A stretch of 26,017 nucleotides of DNA from Bradyrhizobium sp. (GCA_028290305.1 JAQGKC010000130.1:1-26017), one strand, 5' to 3'; positions 13,801 through 24,313 are shown, numbered from the stretch's first letter. Translations and numbers: made by a program. The notes: generated by a model from the sequence alone, not told the origin.

Positions 13801-14178
13801 TCAGTATCCGCAGGTGCCGCAGCGCGGGGCAACCGGGATGTAGTAGGCGCGTGCCGGCGCGACCATCTCAACGCGCTCGCGAACATCATACTGAGCCGGG
13901 ATCTTCTCGTACTGAACACCTTCCGGCGCCACCATGACGGTCTGTGGCACCATAACGGTCCGATATTGCGCCGGCGTGCGATGCGCGATGACGTGGCCGG
14001 GCGCGACCATCACGGTTTCCTGGACGGTACGGTACTGCGGCGGGACGACTTGCTGCTGATAGCAGGTCACACAAGGCTGCGGCGGCGCATAGCAGCTGTA
14101 ACATCCCGCGGACGCAGCGGTCGGCAAGGCAATAGCGGCGACGGCTGAAGCGATCAGCGCTGCATGAACGCGAGACAT
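13801..14178 (-). CDS. Secreted protein with PAQYRTV repeats and Cys pairs (125 aa)
   Basis: The start at ATG 14178 has AGGGA at 6 bases; the ATG two codons upstream (14184) abuts that AGGGA too closely. The signal peptide MSRVHAALIASAVAAIALPT ends near ASA. The mature part opens with cysteines at CYSCYAPPQPCVTCYQQQ. Repeated segments follow, PPQYRTVQETVMVAPGHV, TPAQYRTVMVPQTVMVAP and IPAQYDVRERVEMVAP, and a final CGTCGY. The repeat unit is about 20 residues, (P)AQY-x-VxxxVxMVAP. Five to six Cys suggest disulphides or metal binding at the envelope. Similar hypothetical proteins appear in rhizobiales, without known function. Confidence 0.75.
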   Translation of the reverse strand: MSRVHAALIASAVAAIALPTAASAGCYSCYAPPQPCVTCYQQQVVPPQYRTVQETVMVAPGHVIAHRTPAQYRTVMVPQTVMVAPEGVQYEKIPAQYDVRERVEMVAPARAYYIPVAPRCGTCGY

Positions 14179-14433
14179 TTTCATTCCCTGTGTGCTTTCG
14201 AGTTGCGATCTGCTCACATGATGAGTTGTGCCATTTCGATCATCAACGAAAGACGCGAGTTTACCTTTACGGAGATCATTAACAGAGCGTTGCCGAATGC
14301 GCGGTGCTACGGTTGGTCACCGCGTATTCGACGCGAGCTGATGTCCTGATTCCCCCTCCCCCGAATTATGAATTATAAGCTCCTCGGACGATAAGGTGCA
14401 GGACCGGCCGGGCAAGCTTTCGCCTCGGTGCCT

Positions 14434-14556
14434 TCACCGCCATGCGAGATCGTCAGACATCACGTAAATCGTGATGGCCGCCAGACACACCGCGACCCCG
14501 ATCCAGAATATCGGCGAATGATGGATCTGTCGCCAGTCGCGCGGACCAGGTTTCAT
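14434..14556 (-). CDS. Single-pass membrane microprotein (40 aa)
   Basis: The ATG at 14556 is preceded by GAGGTGA, a very strong ribosome binding site. Translation: MKPGPRDWRQIHHSPIFWIG, then VAVCLAAITIYVMSDDLAWR. One membrane segment (about residues 16-33) lies between a basic N-terminus and an acidic/aromatic end. It lies 52 bases downstream of the LssY-C gene on the same strand and is probably co-transcribed. The DWRQIHHSPxFWIGV pattern looks conserved in style. A CATCACG/CGTGATG hairpin inside the reading frame is read as coding. Role unknown. Confidence 0.65.
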   Translation of the reverse strand: MKPGPRDWRQIHHSPIFWIGVAVCLAAITIYVMSDDLAWR

Positions 14557-14608
14557 TCGATCACCTCGTTGGCTTGTCGTGGGCGCGGGCAGCGCGGCGG
14601 CATCTCAT

Positions 14609-15412
14609 TCATTGTGTCATCGCATTGCTGACGCCGTGCCAGATTTGGTCCTTCAGGGCAATCAGCGGCGGCGGCGGCAACGTCGCCGGCGGCTCCGTTC
14701 GCTTGACGCCATCGACGACGAGGCTAGCGACATCGATTTCTCCATCGGTATAATAGGGATCTCCCCCGCCATTCCGGCCGAACAGGGTTGGGCCTATTCC
14801 TGAAATCTGGAACAGGGCGTCGACCATCCCCGCCTCGCGCAAATCCTGCATCAGCAGGTCACGCTCGGCATCGATGTCTGGACCGATATGATGAGTGACC
14901 TGCCCGGTATAACGGCTCAAGCCCACCCCGCGGTCAAACGTCACCGCGCCAAGCCAGACCGGACGGCCGTTGGTTCCTTTTTCAAGGACCAGCCACAAAC
15001 GGACGTGATGCCGGCGATCGGCGCTCCTGCCATCCGGTTTCTCAAAAGCGAGCTGTTCCTTTTTGCCCTGGTAATAGAGTGGGCTGACAGGCGCATCGTG
15101 GTATGGCCGGTCAAGCACCACGCTGCCGACAATCTCGATACTCGTGCGCAACGTCACCGGGTCGGCCGGAAACCAGCCGGCCGCGTGCATGGCGCGAAGC
15201 ACATCTTCCTCGCTGCCAACAAGCCCGACATTGAGCGCATCGCCGGGAATGCCGGTGCTGGTACGCGTCACCATGGGCAGTGAAGCAAGGCCGGGTTCAT
15301 GCTCGTGGTGGCTCCACAGGGCGGGAAGCACGACATAAGCCAGCATGAGATAGGCGATGGCCGCGGCCGCGAGAATGAGGAACCCGCGTCGCCTGTCTGG
15401 GAGCAGTTTCAT
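14609..15412 (-). CDS. LssY C-terminal domain protein (267 aa)
   Basis: An N-terminal membrane anchor (about residues 9-32, RGFLILAAAAIAYLMLAYVV) is followed by an extracytoplasmic domain. That domain carries LssY-C type features: GDALNVGLVGSEEDVLRAMH, AAGWFPADPVTLRTSIEIVG, then LYYQGKKEQLAFEKPDG and RRHHVRLW. A proline-rich stretch lies near the C-terminus. LssY-C domains occur alone or fused to PAP2/DedA membrane proteins linked to secretion or lipid metabolism; the biochemical role is unclear. A 40-aa membrane microprotein follows on the same strand, likely in the same operon. Domain call is fairly firm. Confidence 0.75.
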   Translation of the reverse strand: MKLLPDRRRGFLILAAAAIAYLMLAYVVLPALWSHHEHEPGLASLPMVTRTSTGIPGDALNVGLVGSEEDVLRAMHAAGWFPADPVTLRTSIEIVGSVVLDRPYHDAPVSPLYYQGKKEQLAFEKPDGRSADRRHHVRLWLVLEKGTNGRPVWLGAVTFDRGVGLSRYTGQVTHHIGPDIDAERDLLMQDLREAGMVDALFQISGIGPTLFGRNGGGDPYYTDGEIDVASLVVDGVKRTEPPATLPPPPLIALKDQIWHGVSNAMTQ

Positions 15413-15807
15413 TCAAATCGCTCTATACCGTGAGAGACGTATGGGTGGGTCTCTCGGCCACGGCGGCGCTATGAAAATCCCCAAATGATCAACATAAAAT
15501 GACGAAAAATATGGGTTTTTTAACTCCGCAGGTCGCTGAACCATATCTATCCGAGTCGCTGGAATCTTGCCTGCAAAGTCAAAAATGAGGGGTTTCCGAT
15601 TCAGCCACTCGCTGGCGGATAGCCGAAGCATCAGTTTTCATGCGACATCACGCCGGTCAGCGGATAATGGGTGGCTTCTCGGCGCGTGCGGCGGTAAAAG
15701 CCGGTCCAGATCGCGCAGGCGCCTTTGCACTGCGCTGACGCGACGCGAAACCGATCTCAGCAAACACCGATTTCACAGCAAACAATGAAAGCGACAAGGC
15801 CCTAGCA
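15413..15807. other. Intergenic region without a confident gene
   Basis: About 395 bases. A minus frame (15413-15631) and a plus frame (15567-15788) are open, but neither has a ribosome binding site and neither resembles a known family. AT-rich patches at about 15485-15525 could hold the promoter of the LssY-C gene (minus). Confidence 0.4.
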
Positions 15808-16155
15808 ATGAGTGGATTCAAGGAACCTAGCTTCGCAGACCGGCAGAAGGCGGCTCAGGAAGCGAGGCAGAACATCCTGAACAAGTTTCGCGCCAAGCCG
15901 GGTCCCGACGATCCTTTGGTCATGCAGCGGCAGGCCGAGCGTGAGGCGCAGGCCGCCGAGCGGGCCAAGGCGAGAGAAGCGCGCGAGGCCGCCAAGGCCG
16001 AACAGAAACGCCTCGAGGCCGAGGCGGCAGAACAGGCCGCAGCCCAGCTTGCGCGTGAAAAAGAAGAAGAAGCTGCCAGGGAAGCGGCGCTTGAAGCCGA
16101 ACGCAAGGCCGCGCGCGACGCCCGCTACGCCGCCCGCAAGAAGAAGCGCAAATAG
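15808..16155 (+). CDS. DUF6481 family protein (115 aa), Ala/Lys/Glu-rich coiled coil
   Basis: The N-terminal block MSGFKEPSFADRQKAAQEAR, then QNILNKFRAKPGPDDPLV, is the hallmark of this short rhizobial family (DUF6481 as I recall it). From about residue 40 to the end the protein is a highly charged helix (A, R, E and K dominate) ending in ARKKKRK. It is probably cytosolic, with no signal or membrane segment; the basic tail could bind nucleic acid, but this is inference. A palindromic terminator lies 56 bases past the stop. The family role is unknown. Confidence 0.85.
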   Translation: MSGFKEPSFADRQKAAQEARQNILNKFRAKPGPDDPLVMQRQAEREAQAAERAKAREAREAAKAEQKRLEAEAAEQAAAQLAREKEEEAAREAALEAERKAARDARYAARKKKRK

Positions 16156-16211
16156 CCGCTTGCGGTAACGCCGTCGCACGGCGTCGCCCGTAACCGCTCA
16201 GAACCAAGCCA

Positions 16212-16235
16212 GGCTCGCCCCGATCGGGGCGAGCC
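16212..16235. terminator. 24-bp perfect palindrome, bidirectional terminator
   Basis: GGCTCGCCCCGA (16212-16223) and its exact complement (16224-16235) form a perfect 24-bp inverted repeat between the convergent genes 15808-16155 and 16260-16493. There is no T run on either side, but position and strength suggest a shared terminator. Confidence 0.65.
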
Positions 16236-16259
16236 TATGGGAAGATGAAGCGGTGACGC

Positions 16260-16493
16260 TTACTTCTTCATGTCGTCTTTCTTCATGCCATCGTCCTTCT
16301 TCATGCCGCCCTTCGACATGGTATCCTTCTTCATGCCGTCGTCCTTTTTCATGCCATCCTTCGACATGGTGTCTTTCTTCATCCCGTCGTCCTTGCCCAT
16401 CTTGTCCTGAGCGAAGGCAGCGGGGGCGAGCGCCAGGCTGAGCGAAAGAGCGGCGACAGATACTCCGAGCGCGATGCGAGTGCTGATGGTCAT
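16260..16493 (-). CDS. Pentapeptide MXKDX repeat protein, secreted (77 aa)
   Basis: The signal peptide MTISTRIALGVSVAALSLSL ends near AFAQ (about residue 29). The mature part is almost wholly a MKKDD / MSKDG type repeat; the unit DDGMKKDTMSKxGMKK (16 residues, 48 bases) is present twice plus a partial. This matches the family annotated as MXKDX repeat proteins, found in alpha- and betaproteobacteria, with no known function; the alternating Met/Lys/Asp could bind metals or be disordered. The ribosome binding site AGGGA is somewhat far (10 bases). Near-identical DNA repeats make copy-number variation likely. An interrupted inverted repeat sits just upstream. Confidence 0.85.
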   Translation of the reverse strand: MTISTRIALGVSVAALSLSLALAPAAFAQDKMGKDDGMKKDTMSKDGMKKDDGMKKDTMSKGGMKKDDGMKKDDMKK

Positions 16494-16518
16494 TGGTGGC
16501 TGATCCCTTCGAAACCGG

Positions 16519-16551
16519 TGTTGAAAGCGACTGATGTCGCTATGTTCAACA
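16519..16551. promoter_or_regulatory. Interrupted 13-bp inverted repeat upstream of the MXKDX gene
   Basis: TGTTGAAAGCGAC (16519-16531), loop TGAT, then GTCGCT (16536-16541), a 3-base bulge ATG, and TTCAACA (16545-16551). All 13 arm bases match. It lies 26-58 bases upstream of the start codon of 16260-16493, so it is either a leader hairpin in the transcript or an operator near the promoter. Confidence 0.5.
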
Positions 16552-16833
16552 CGATCCAGCGCCTGGGTTTGTTACCGGCCGTTCGAAATATTTTCCGCAA
16601 TGGGCTTATGACGCGCGTTCCGGGGTTCAAGAGTCTGGGGTTCAAGAAACGTGTCAGCCAGGTCTTCTTCCATCGAATCCTGTTCCGTCCAATCCCACCG
16701 CGAGTGTGCGCCGCAGCAATTATCGGGGTTCCGCCGGTCGCGGCCTCGAACTATCAGACTAGAGAAAATTCGGGGCCAATATGCAATTAAGTCGGCCCGA
16801 ACATTCCAATCAAAAAAACCAGGGGAGATCTCC
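16552..16833. other. Intergenic region before the TRAP operon
   Basis: No convincing gene: the plus open frames crossing it lack a ribosome binding site. GGGGTTCAAGA occurs twice (16622-16632 and 16637-16647, 15-base period). The stretch must carry the promoter of dctP. Confidence 0.4.
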
Positions 16834-17859
16834 ATGTTTACACGCCGCCACGTCCTCGTATCAGCGGCGCTTGCCGCACCCGCCATCCTGCGTTTTGGGA
16901 CCGGAACGGCGCGTGCCGCGACGACCCTGAAAATATCGCATCAGTTTCCCGGCGGCACGATCGACAAAGGTGATTTCCGCGACCGGCTGTGCCGGGTGTT
17001 CGCCGCTGAAGTCGCCAAGCGCAGCGGCGGCGAGATTGCCGCCGAGGTCTATCCGAATTCGTCGCTAATCAAGACCAACGCGCAATTCTCGGCGATGCGC
17101 AAAGGCGCTCTCGATATCAGCCTGTATCCGATGCCCTACGCAGGCGGTGAGTTGCCCGAGACTAACATCGGCCTGATGCCCGGACTGGTTTCGACCTACG
17201 ACCAGGGCATGCGCTGGAAGAGCCAGCCGATCGGCAAGGCGCTGACGGATTTCCTCGCCGACAAGGGCATCATTCTGCTGACCTGGGTCTGGCAGGCCGG
17301 CGGTGTCGCCAGCCGTTCGCGGCCAATCATCGCCCCGGAAGACGCCAAGGGCCTCAAGGTTCGCGGCGGCTCGCGCGAGATGGACATGGTGCTGCAAACC
17401 GCGGGCGCCGCGGTGCTGTCGGTGCCGTCAAACGAAATCTACACCTCGATGCAAACCGGCGCCTGCGATGCCGGCATCACCTCCTCCACCAGCCTGATTT
17501 CGTTCCGGCTGGAGGAAGTTGCGAAGTCGCTGACGTCGGGCGCGAACGCATCGTACTGGTTCATGCTGGAGCCGCTGATGATGTCGAAATCGATTTTCGA
17601 CGGCCTACCGAAAAACCAGCGGGACATCATTCTGGCGGTTGGTCTGGAATTGGAAGCCTACGGCAGGAAGGGCGCGCAGGACGACGACGCCGAAGTTGCC
17701 AAGGTCTACGAAAAGGCCGGCGCCAAGGTCAGCGCGCTCGACGTGGCCACCGTCGGTAAATGGCGGGACATTGCCCGCGACACCGCATGGAAGGATTACG
17801 CCGCGAAAACCGCGACCGCGGCCAACCTGTTGAAGCTCGCGACCGACGTCTCCGCATGA
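16834..17859 (+). CDS. dctP: TRAP transporter solute-binding protein, DctP family (341 aa)
   Basis: The start is set at ATG 16834, with AGGGGAG upstream at 6 bases; the frame is open far upstream but without such a site. The N-terminus MFTRRHVLVSAALAAPAILR is a Tat-like signal (RR at 4-5), ending near ARA (residue 28). The mature domain has the TRAP hallmark GLKVRGGSREMDMVLQTAGA (173-192), where R177 would bind the ligand carboxylate, and VPSNEIYTSMQTGACDAG. It captures a substrate, usually a carboxylate, in the periplasm and hands it to the DctQM permease. It is the first gene of a dctP-dctQ-dctM operon. Substrate unidentified. Confidence 0.92.
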   Translation: MFTRRHVLVSAALAAPAILRFGTGTARAATTLKISHQFPGGTIDKGDFRDRLCRVFAAEVAKRSGGEIAAEVYPNSSLIKTNAQFSAMRKGALDISLYPMPYAGGELPETNIGLMPGLVSTYDQGMRWKSQPIGKALTDFLADKGIILLTWVWQAGGVASRSRPIIAPEDAKGLKVRGGSREMDMVLQTAGAAVLSVPSNEIYTSMQTGACDAGITSSTSLISFRLEEVAKSLTSGANASYWFMLEPLMMSKSIFDGLPKNQRDIILAVGLELEAYGRKGAQDDDAEVAKVYEKAGAKVSALDVATVGKWRDIARDTAWKDYAAKTATAANLLKLATDVSA

Positions 17860-18410
17860 TGCGTGGTCCGCTTCCGGATCAAACCGACAAAGCGAACGCC
17901 GTTGCGGGCAACATGCTCGTCGCGGCGTTCGAACGCGGACTTGCCGTTTGCAACAACATCATCGTCGTCATGGCCGCGCTCGCACTGATCGCGGCCTGCA
18001 TCATTCTTAGCTACAGCGTGCTGGGTCGCGCCTTGTTCCACAGCGCGAATTACTGGCAGGACGAGGCCGCGGTGTTTCTGCTGGTCGGAGCCACCTTCTT
18101 GACCTCCGCCTATGTGCAGGGACAACGTGGCCACATCGGCATCGAGGCGTTCGTCGGACTGATGTCGCCGACCGTCAATCGTATCCGGCTATGGCTGGTC
18201 GACGTCGCCAGTTTTTTGTTCTGCGCGTTCTTCGCCTGGAAATCCTGGACGCTCACCAATGAAGCGTGGGTCGATGGTCAGGTGTCGAATTCGATGTGGT
18301 CGCCGCCGCTGGCGATCCCTTACGGGTTGATGGCCTGCGGCATGACGCTCCTGTGCGTACAAATCCTGCTGCAGATCGTCATTCCGCTCAGCGGTGCGGT
18401 GCGCCGATGA
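17856..18410 (+). CDS. dctQ: TRAP transporter small permease, DctQ family (184 aa)
   Basis: The start ATG at 17856 overlaps the dctP stop by 4 bases (ATGA); a second ATG follows directly. Four membrane segments can be placed at about 33-55, 71-88, 112-130 and 153-176, the DctQ topology. The conserved Q/E-rich loop after segment 2 (NYWQDEAAVFLLVGATFL, then AYVQGQRGHIGIE) matches the family motif. With DctM it forms the Na+-coupled secondary transporter in the inner membrane. The N-terminal cytosolic tail is a little longer than usual. Family call firm. Confidence 0.9.
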   Translation: MMRGPLPDQTDKANAVAGNMLVAAFERGLAVCNNIIVVMAALALIAACIILSYSVLGRALFHSANYWQDEAAVFLLVGATFLTSAYVQGQRGHIGIEAFVGLMSPTVNRIRLWLVDVASFLFCAFFAWKSWTLTNEAWVDGQVSNSMWSPPLAIPYGLMACGMTLLCVQILLQIVIPLSGAVRR

Positions 18411-19765
18411 CGGTACTGGGGATTGGAATCAGTTACGGGGTTGCAACCCTGGTTGCGATGTTTTCCGGGATGCCGATCGCATTCGCCTTGGGGGCGGTCG
18501 CCGTGGTGTTCATGGGCATCTACATGCCCTCGGCGTCGCTCGATACAGTAACCCAGAATGTCTACGAGGAAATGGCCTCGATCACGCTTCTGTCGATTCC
18601 GCTGTTCATCCTGAAGGGTGCCGCAATCGGCAGGTCCCGCGCCGGCCAGGATCTCTATTCGGCGCTGCACGCCTGGCTGCATCGCGTGCCCGGCGGGCTC
18701 GGTGTCGCCAACGTATTCGCCTGCGCGTTGTTCGCGGCGATGGCCGGATCGTCGCCCGCCACCTGCTCGGCGATCGGCTCGGCCGGCATACCGGAAATGC
18801 GCAAGCGCGGTTATTCCGGCGGTCTCGCGGCTGGAATTATCGCCGCAGGCGGCACGCTCGGCATTTTGCTGCCGCCGTCGATCACAATGATCCTGTTCGC
18901 GGTGGCGGCGGAAAAATCCTTGGGGAGGCTGTTCCTCGCCGGTATCGGCCCCGGCCTGCTGCTGGTCTCCCTGTTCGGCGCCTACGCGGTGATCCGCTTT
19001 CGCAAAGAATACGCCGCCGCCAGCGCCGTCTACGCACAGACCGGCGTGACTTCGGCTATCCTCAAGCGCGACGAATTCAGTTTTGCGGAGCGGTTCAACG
19101 TTCTGCCGCGGGTGCTGCCGTTCGTGCTGTTGCTGACGGGCGTGATGATCGCGCTCTACGGCGGTTACGCAACGCCTTCCGAGACTGCCGGGCTTGGCGG
19201 GCTGCTTGCGCTGGTGCTGATAGCCCTGATTTACAGCGTGTGGCGGCCGAGCGACCTGGCGCCGATCCTGAAATCAACGATCCGCGAGTCCACCATGCTG
19301 ATGATGATCATCGGCATGTCGCTGCTGTATTCCTACGTCATGAGCTATCTGCACATCTCGCAATCGGTCGCGGAGTCGATTGTCGCCATGCAGCTGCCGC
19401 GCTGGGAATTGCTGGCGGCGATCCTCGTCATGGTCGTCATGCTCGGCTTTTTTCTGCCGCCGGTTTCGATCATCCTGATGACCGCGCCGATCGTCCTGCC
19501 GCCGCTACGCGCCGCCAATTTCGACATCATCTGGTTCGGCATCGTCATGACTATCGTGATGGAGATGGGACTCATTCACCCGCCGGTGGGTTTGAATCTG
19601 TTCGTGATCCGCAATGTCGCGCCGGATATTCCACTCAGCGAAGTGATCTGGGGCACGCTGCCGTTCGTGCTGCTGATGATGCTGGCGGTGGTCGTGCTGT
19701 GTTTTGTGCCCGAAATTTCGACCTTGCTCCCCAACCTGGTAATGGGACCGGACGGCGGAAGGTAA
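18407..19765 (+). CDS. dctM: TRAP transporter large permease, DctM family (452 aa)
   Basis: ATGA overlap with dctQ (start 18407). The protein is highly hydrophobic with about 12 membrane segments and the DctM hallmarks: GMPIAFALGAVAVVFMGIYM near the N-terminus, LLSIPLFILKGAAIGRSR, ALFAAMAGSSPATCSAIGS, GILLPPSITMILFAVAAE, YGGYATPSETAGLGGLLAL, and FFLPPVSIILMTAPIVLPPL in the second half. It is the transport-channel subunit, driven by an ion gradient, and is slightly longer than the common 425-430 residues. The operon ends here, 12 bases before the stop of the convergent mvaB gene. Confidence 0.93.
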   Translation: MTVLGIGISYGVATLVAMFSGMPIAFALGAVAVVFMGIYMPSASLDTVTQNVYEEMASITLLSIPLFILKGAAIGRSRAGQDLYSALHAWLHRVPGGLGVANVFACALFAAMAGSSPATCSAIGSAGIPEMRKRGYSGGLAAGIIAAGGTLGILLPPSITMILFAVAAEKSLGRLFLAGIGPGLLLVSLFGAYAVIRFRKEYAAASAVYAQTGVTSAILKRDEFSFAERFNVLPRVLPFVLLLTGVMIALYGGYATPSETAGLGGLLALVLIALIYSVWRPSDLAPILKSTIRESTMLMMIIGMSLLYSYVMSYLHISQSVAESIVAMQLPRWELLAAILVMVVMLGFFLPPVSIILMTAPIVLPPLRAANFDIIWFGIVMTIVMEMGLIHPPVGLNLFVIRNVAPDIPLSEVIWGTLPFVLLMMLAVVVLCFVPEISTLLPNLVMGPDGGR

Positions 19766-19767
19766 CG

Positions 19768-19793
19768 GGCGAATATCCTACTCGCTATTCGCC
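19768..19793. terminator. Hairpin shared by the convergent dctM and mvaB ends
   Basis: GGCGAATA (19768-19775), 10-base loop, TATTCGCC (19786-19793). It lies just past the dctM stop and inside the 3' end of mvaB, whose stop is at 19778-19780. The ACTCGCTATTCGCCACTCGC run looks like a repetitive intergenic sequence known to me from Bradyrhizobium genomes (recollection). There is no T run. Confidence 0.45.
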
Positions 19794-20692
19794 ACTCGCT
19801 TCTTAGCATTCAACGCCGACGCCACGCGGCTCACCGGCGGCCGACCAATCAATTTACTGATCTCGTTCGTCGCCGCCACCAGCCTTGGCATGTCCACGCC
19901 GGTCGCGATGCCCATGCCCTCCAGCATGTAAACCACGTCCTCGGTCGCGACATTGCCGGTGGCGCCGGGCGCGTAAGGGCAGCCGCCAAGACCGCCGGCC
20001 GCGGAATCGATCACGCGCGCGCCCTCTTCCATCCCCGCACAGAGATTGGCCAGCGCCTGGCCGTAGGTGTCGTGGAAATGCATCGCGAGATTGGCCATCG
20101 GCACGGCGCCGGCCACGGCGCGCAACAGATGCCGGGCCTTGAGCGGCGTGCCGACGCCGATGGTGTCGCCGAGCGAGATTTCGTAGCAGCCGAGTTCCCA
20201 CAACGTCCGAGCCACGTCGACCACCGCTTGCGGCTTCACCTCGCCGTTAAAGGGACAACCGAGCACGCAGGAGATATAGCCGCGCACCCTGATGCCATCG
20301 GCTTTGGCGCGCGCGACGACCGGCTTGAAGCGCTCGATCGATTCGGCGACCGAGCAATTGATATTGGCGCGCGAAAAGCCTTCCGAGGCCGAAGCGAACA
20401 CCGCGATCACCCTGGCACCCGCCTCGCGCGCCGCGTCGTAACCTTTTTCATTCGGGACCAGTACATGGAATTCGCTGTCCGGATGATGGTTGACGCCGCG
20501 CAGCACCTGATCCGAATTCACCATTTGCGGGATCGCCTTCGGCGACACAAAGGCTCCGACCTCGACGGTATGCAGCCCCGCGCCGACTAAGGCCTCGATG
20601 AACGCGATGCGATCCGAGACACTGACCGGCGTCTTTTCGTTTTGAAGGCCATCACGTGGGCCAACCTCGACGATGTGGACCTGATCGCTCAT
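19778..20692 (-). CDS. mvaB: Hydroxymethylglutaryl-CoA lyase (304 aa)
   Basis: Cleaves 3-hydroxy-3-methylglutaryl-CoA to acetyl-CoA and acetoacetate, the last step of leucine degradation. The family residues are visible: VEVGPRDGLQNE with catalytic R13 and D14, MHFHDTYGQ with metal ligands H205 and H207, and the signature GGLGGCPYAPGATGNVATED with the catalytic Cys238. Length is normal for the family (about 300). It is the last gene of mccB-mccA-mvaB; the ATG lies 7 bases after the mccA stop, so the genes are co-transcribed. The last residues (KKRVANSE) come from the hairpin repeat at 19768-19793. Confidence 0.95.
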   Translation of the reverse strand: MSDQVHIVEVGPRDGLQNEKTPVSVSDRIAFIEALVGAGLHTVEVGAFVSPKAIPQMVNSDQVLRGVNHHPDSEFHVLVPNEKGYDAAREAGARVIAVFASASEGFSRANINCSVAESIERFKPVVARAKADGIRVRGYISCVLGCPFNGEVKPQAVVDVARTLWELGCYEISLGDTIGVGTPLKARHLLRAVAGAVPMANLAMHFHDTYGQALANLCAGMEEGARVIDSAAGGLGGCPYAPGATGNVATEDVVYMLEGMGIATGVDMPRLVAATNEISKLIGRPPVSRVASALNAKKRVANSE

Positions 20693-20699
20693 GCTGATC

Positions 20700-22708
<2,009 letters not shown>

Positions 22709-22709
<1 letters not shown>

Positions 22710-24313
22710 CACATCCTGAACAGGCCAAAGCGCGTCGGCTCGATCGGGGCGTTGGCCGACGCCGACAATCCAAGGCCGAGCACCAGCCGGGTATCGGCGG
22801 GATCGATCACGCCGTCGTCCCAGAGCCGGGCCGTGGCGTAATACGGATTGCCCTGGGTTTCGAACTGCGCCCGCGTCGGCGCCCGAAACTCGTTCTCTTC
22901 CTCGACCGACCAGGTGCCGCCCTTGGCTTCGATGTTGTCGCGCCGCAACTGGCTCAGCACCATCGCCGCCTGCTCGCCGCCCATCACGGATATCCGGGCG
23001 TTCGGCCACATCCAGAGGAAGCGCGGGCTGTAGGCACGGCCGCACATCCCGTAATTACCGGCCCCGTAGGAGCCGCCGATCACGACGGTGAATTTCGGCA
23101 CGCCTGCGGTCGCCACCGCCGTCACCAGCTTGGCGCCATCACGTGCGATGCCGCCGGCTTCGTATTTCTTGCCGACCATGAAGCCGGTGATGTTCTGCAG
23201 GAACACCAGGGGGATATTGCGCTGGCAGCACAGTTCGATGAAATGCGCGCCCTTCAGCGAGCTCTCGCTGAACAGGATGCCGTTGTTGGCGATGATGCCG
23301 ACCGGATACCCCCAGATATGGGCGAAACCGCAAATCAGGGTTTGGCCGTACAATTTCTTGAATTCGTCGAACTCCGAACCGTCGACCACGCGCGCGATGA
23401 TGTCGTGGACGTCGAACGGCTTGCGCCCATCGGCGGGGACCACGCCGTAGATTTCCTCGGGTGCAAACAGCGGTTCGCGCGGCTCGCGCATGTTCAGGGC
23501 TGCACGTTGTGGCGGCTTCAGCGTGGCGACGATGCGGCGTGCGATCCCGATCGCATGGCTGTCGTTCTGCGCATAGTGATCGGTGACGCCGGACTGCCTC
23601 GAGTGCACGTCGGCGCCGCCGAGTTCTTCGGCTGACACCACTTCCCCGGTCGCCGCCTTCACCAACGGCGGTCCGCCGAGAAAAATCGTGCCCTGATTGC
23701 GCACGATGATGCTCTCGTCCGACATCGCCGGGACATAGGCTCCGCCGGCCGTGCAGGAGCCCATCACGATCGCAATTTGCGGAATTCCCAACGCAGACAT
23801 CTGCGCCTGATTGTAGAAGATGCGGCCAAAATGCCGCTCGTCCGGGAAGATCTCGTCCTGCTGCGGCAGAAACGCCCCGCCTGAATCGACCATGTAAACG
23901 CAGGGCAGATTGTTCTGCCGCGCTATATCCTGTGCGCGAAGATGCTTTTTCACCGTCATCGGATAATAGGTGCCGCCTTTGATCGTGGCATCGTTGGCGA
24001 CAACAACGCATTCGCGACCCGAGATGCGGCCGACACCGGTGATGATACTCGCGGAATGCACATCGCCGCCATAGAGGCCGTGAGCGGCAAGCGGCGACAA
24101 TTCGAGAAACGCCGTACCCGGATCGATCAGGAGATCGACGCGCTGGCGCGCCAGCATCTTGCCGCGCGAGGTGTGCCTGGCGCGCGACGCCTTCCCGCCG
24201 CCGCCGGCCACTTGATCGAGCTTTTCACGGAGTTCTGCGACCAGCGCCCGCATGGTCTCCGCGTTGCGGGCAAAATCGGACGAGGCGGGATCGGTGCTGG
24301 AATGAAGCGGCAT
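22709..24313 (-). CDS. mccB: Methylcrotonyl-CoA carboxylase, carboxyltransferase beta subunit (534 aa)
   Basis: A carboxyltransferase of the MccB/PccB type. Seen: [20 protein letters not shown] (53-72), [37 protein letters not shown] (184-200), [20 protein letters not shown], then [18 protein letters not shown] and [20 protein letters not shown]. The last motifs form the acyl-CoA and biotin sites. Length is normal (about 530). The [10 protein letters not shown] and [11 protein letters not shown] signatures fit MccB better than PccB. It is the first gene of the operon and probably starts from a promoter in the 149-base gap before 24463. Alternative name liuB. The liuA and liuC partners (isovaleryl-CoA dehydrogenase, methylglutaconyl-CoA hydratase) are not in the window. 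Confidence 0.94.

Noticed and set aside
14458..14476. CATCACG-TAAAT-CGTGATG hairpin
   Set aside because: It lies inside the reading frame of the 40-aa membrane microprotein; no sign of a regulatory role.
15413..15631. Minus-strand open frame of 72 codons upstream of the LssY-C gene
   Set aside because: No ribosome binding site and no recognisable family; more likely promoter region.
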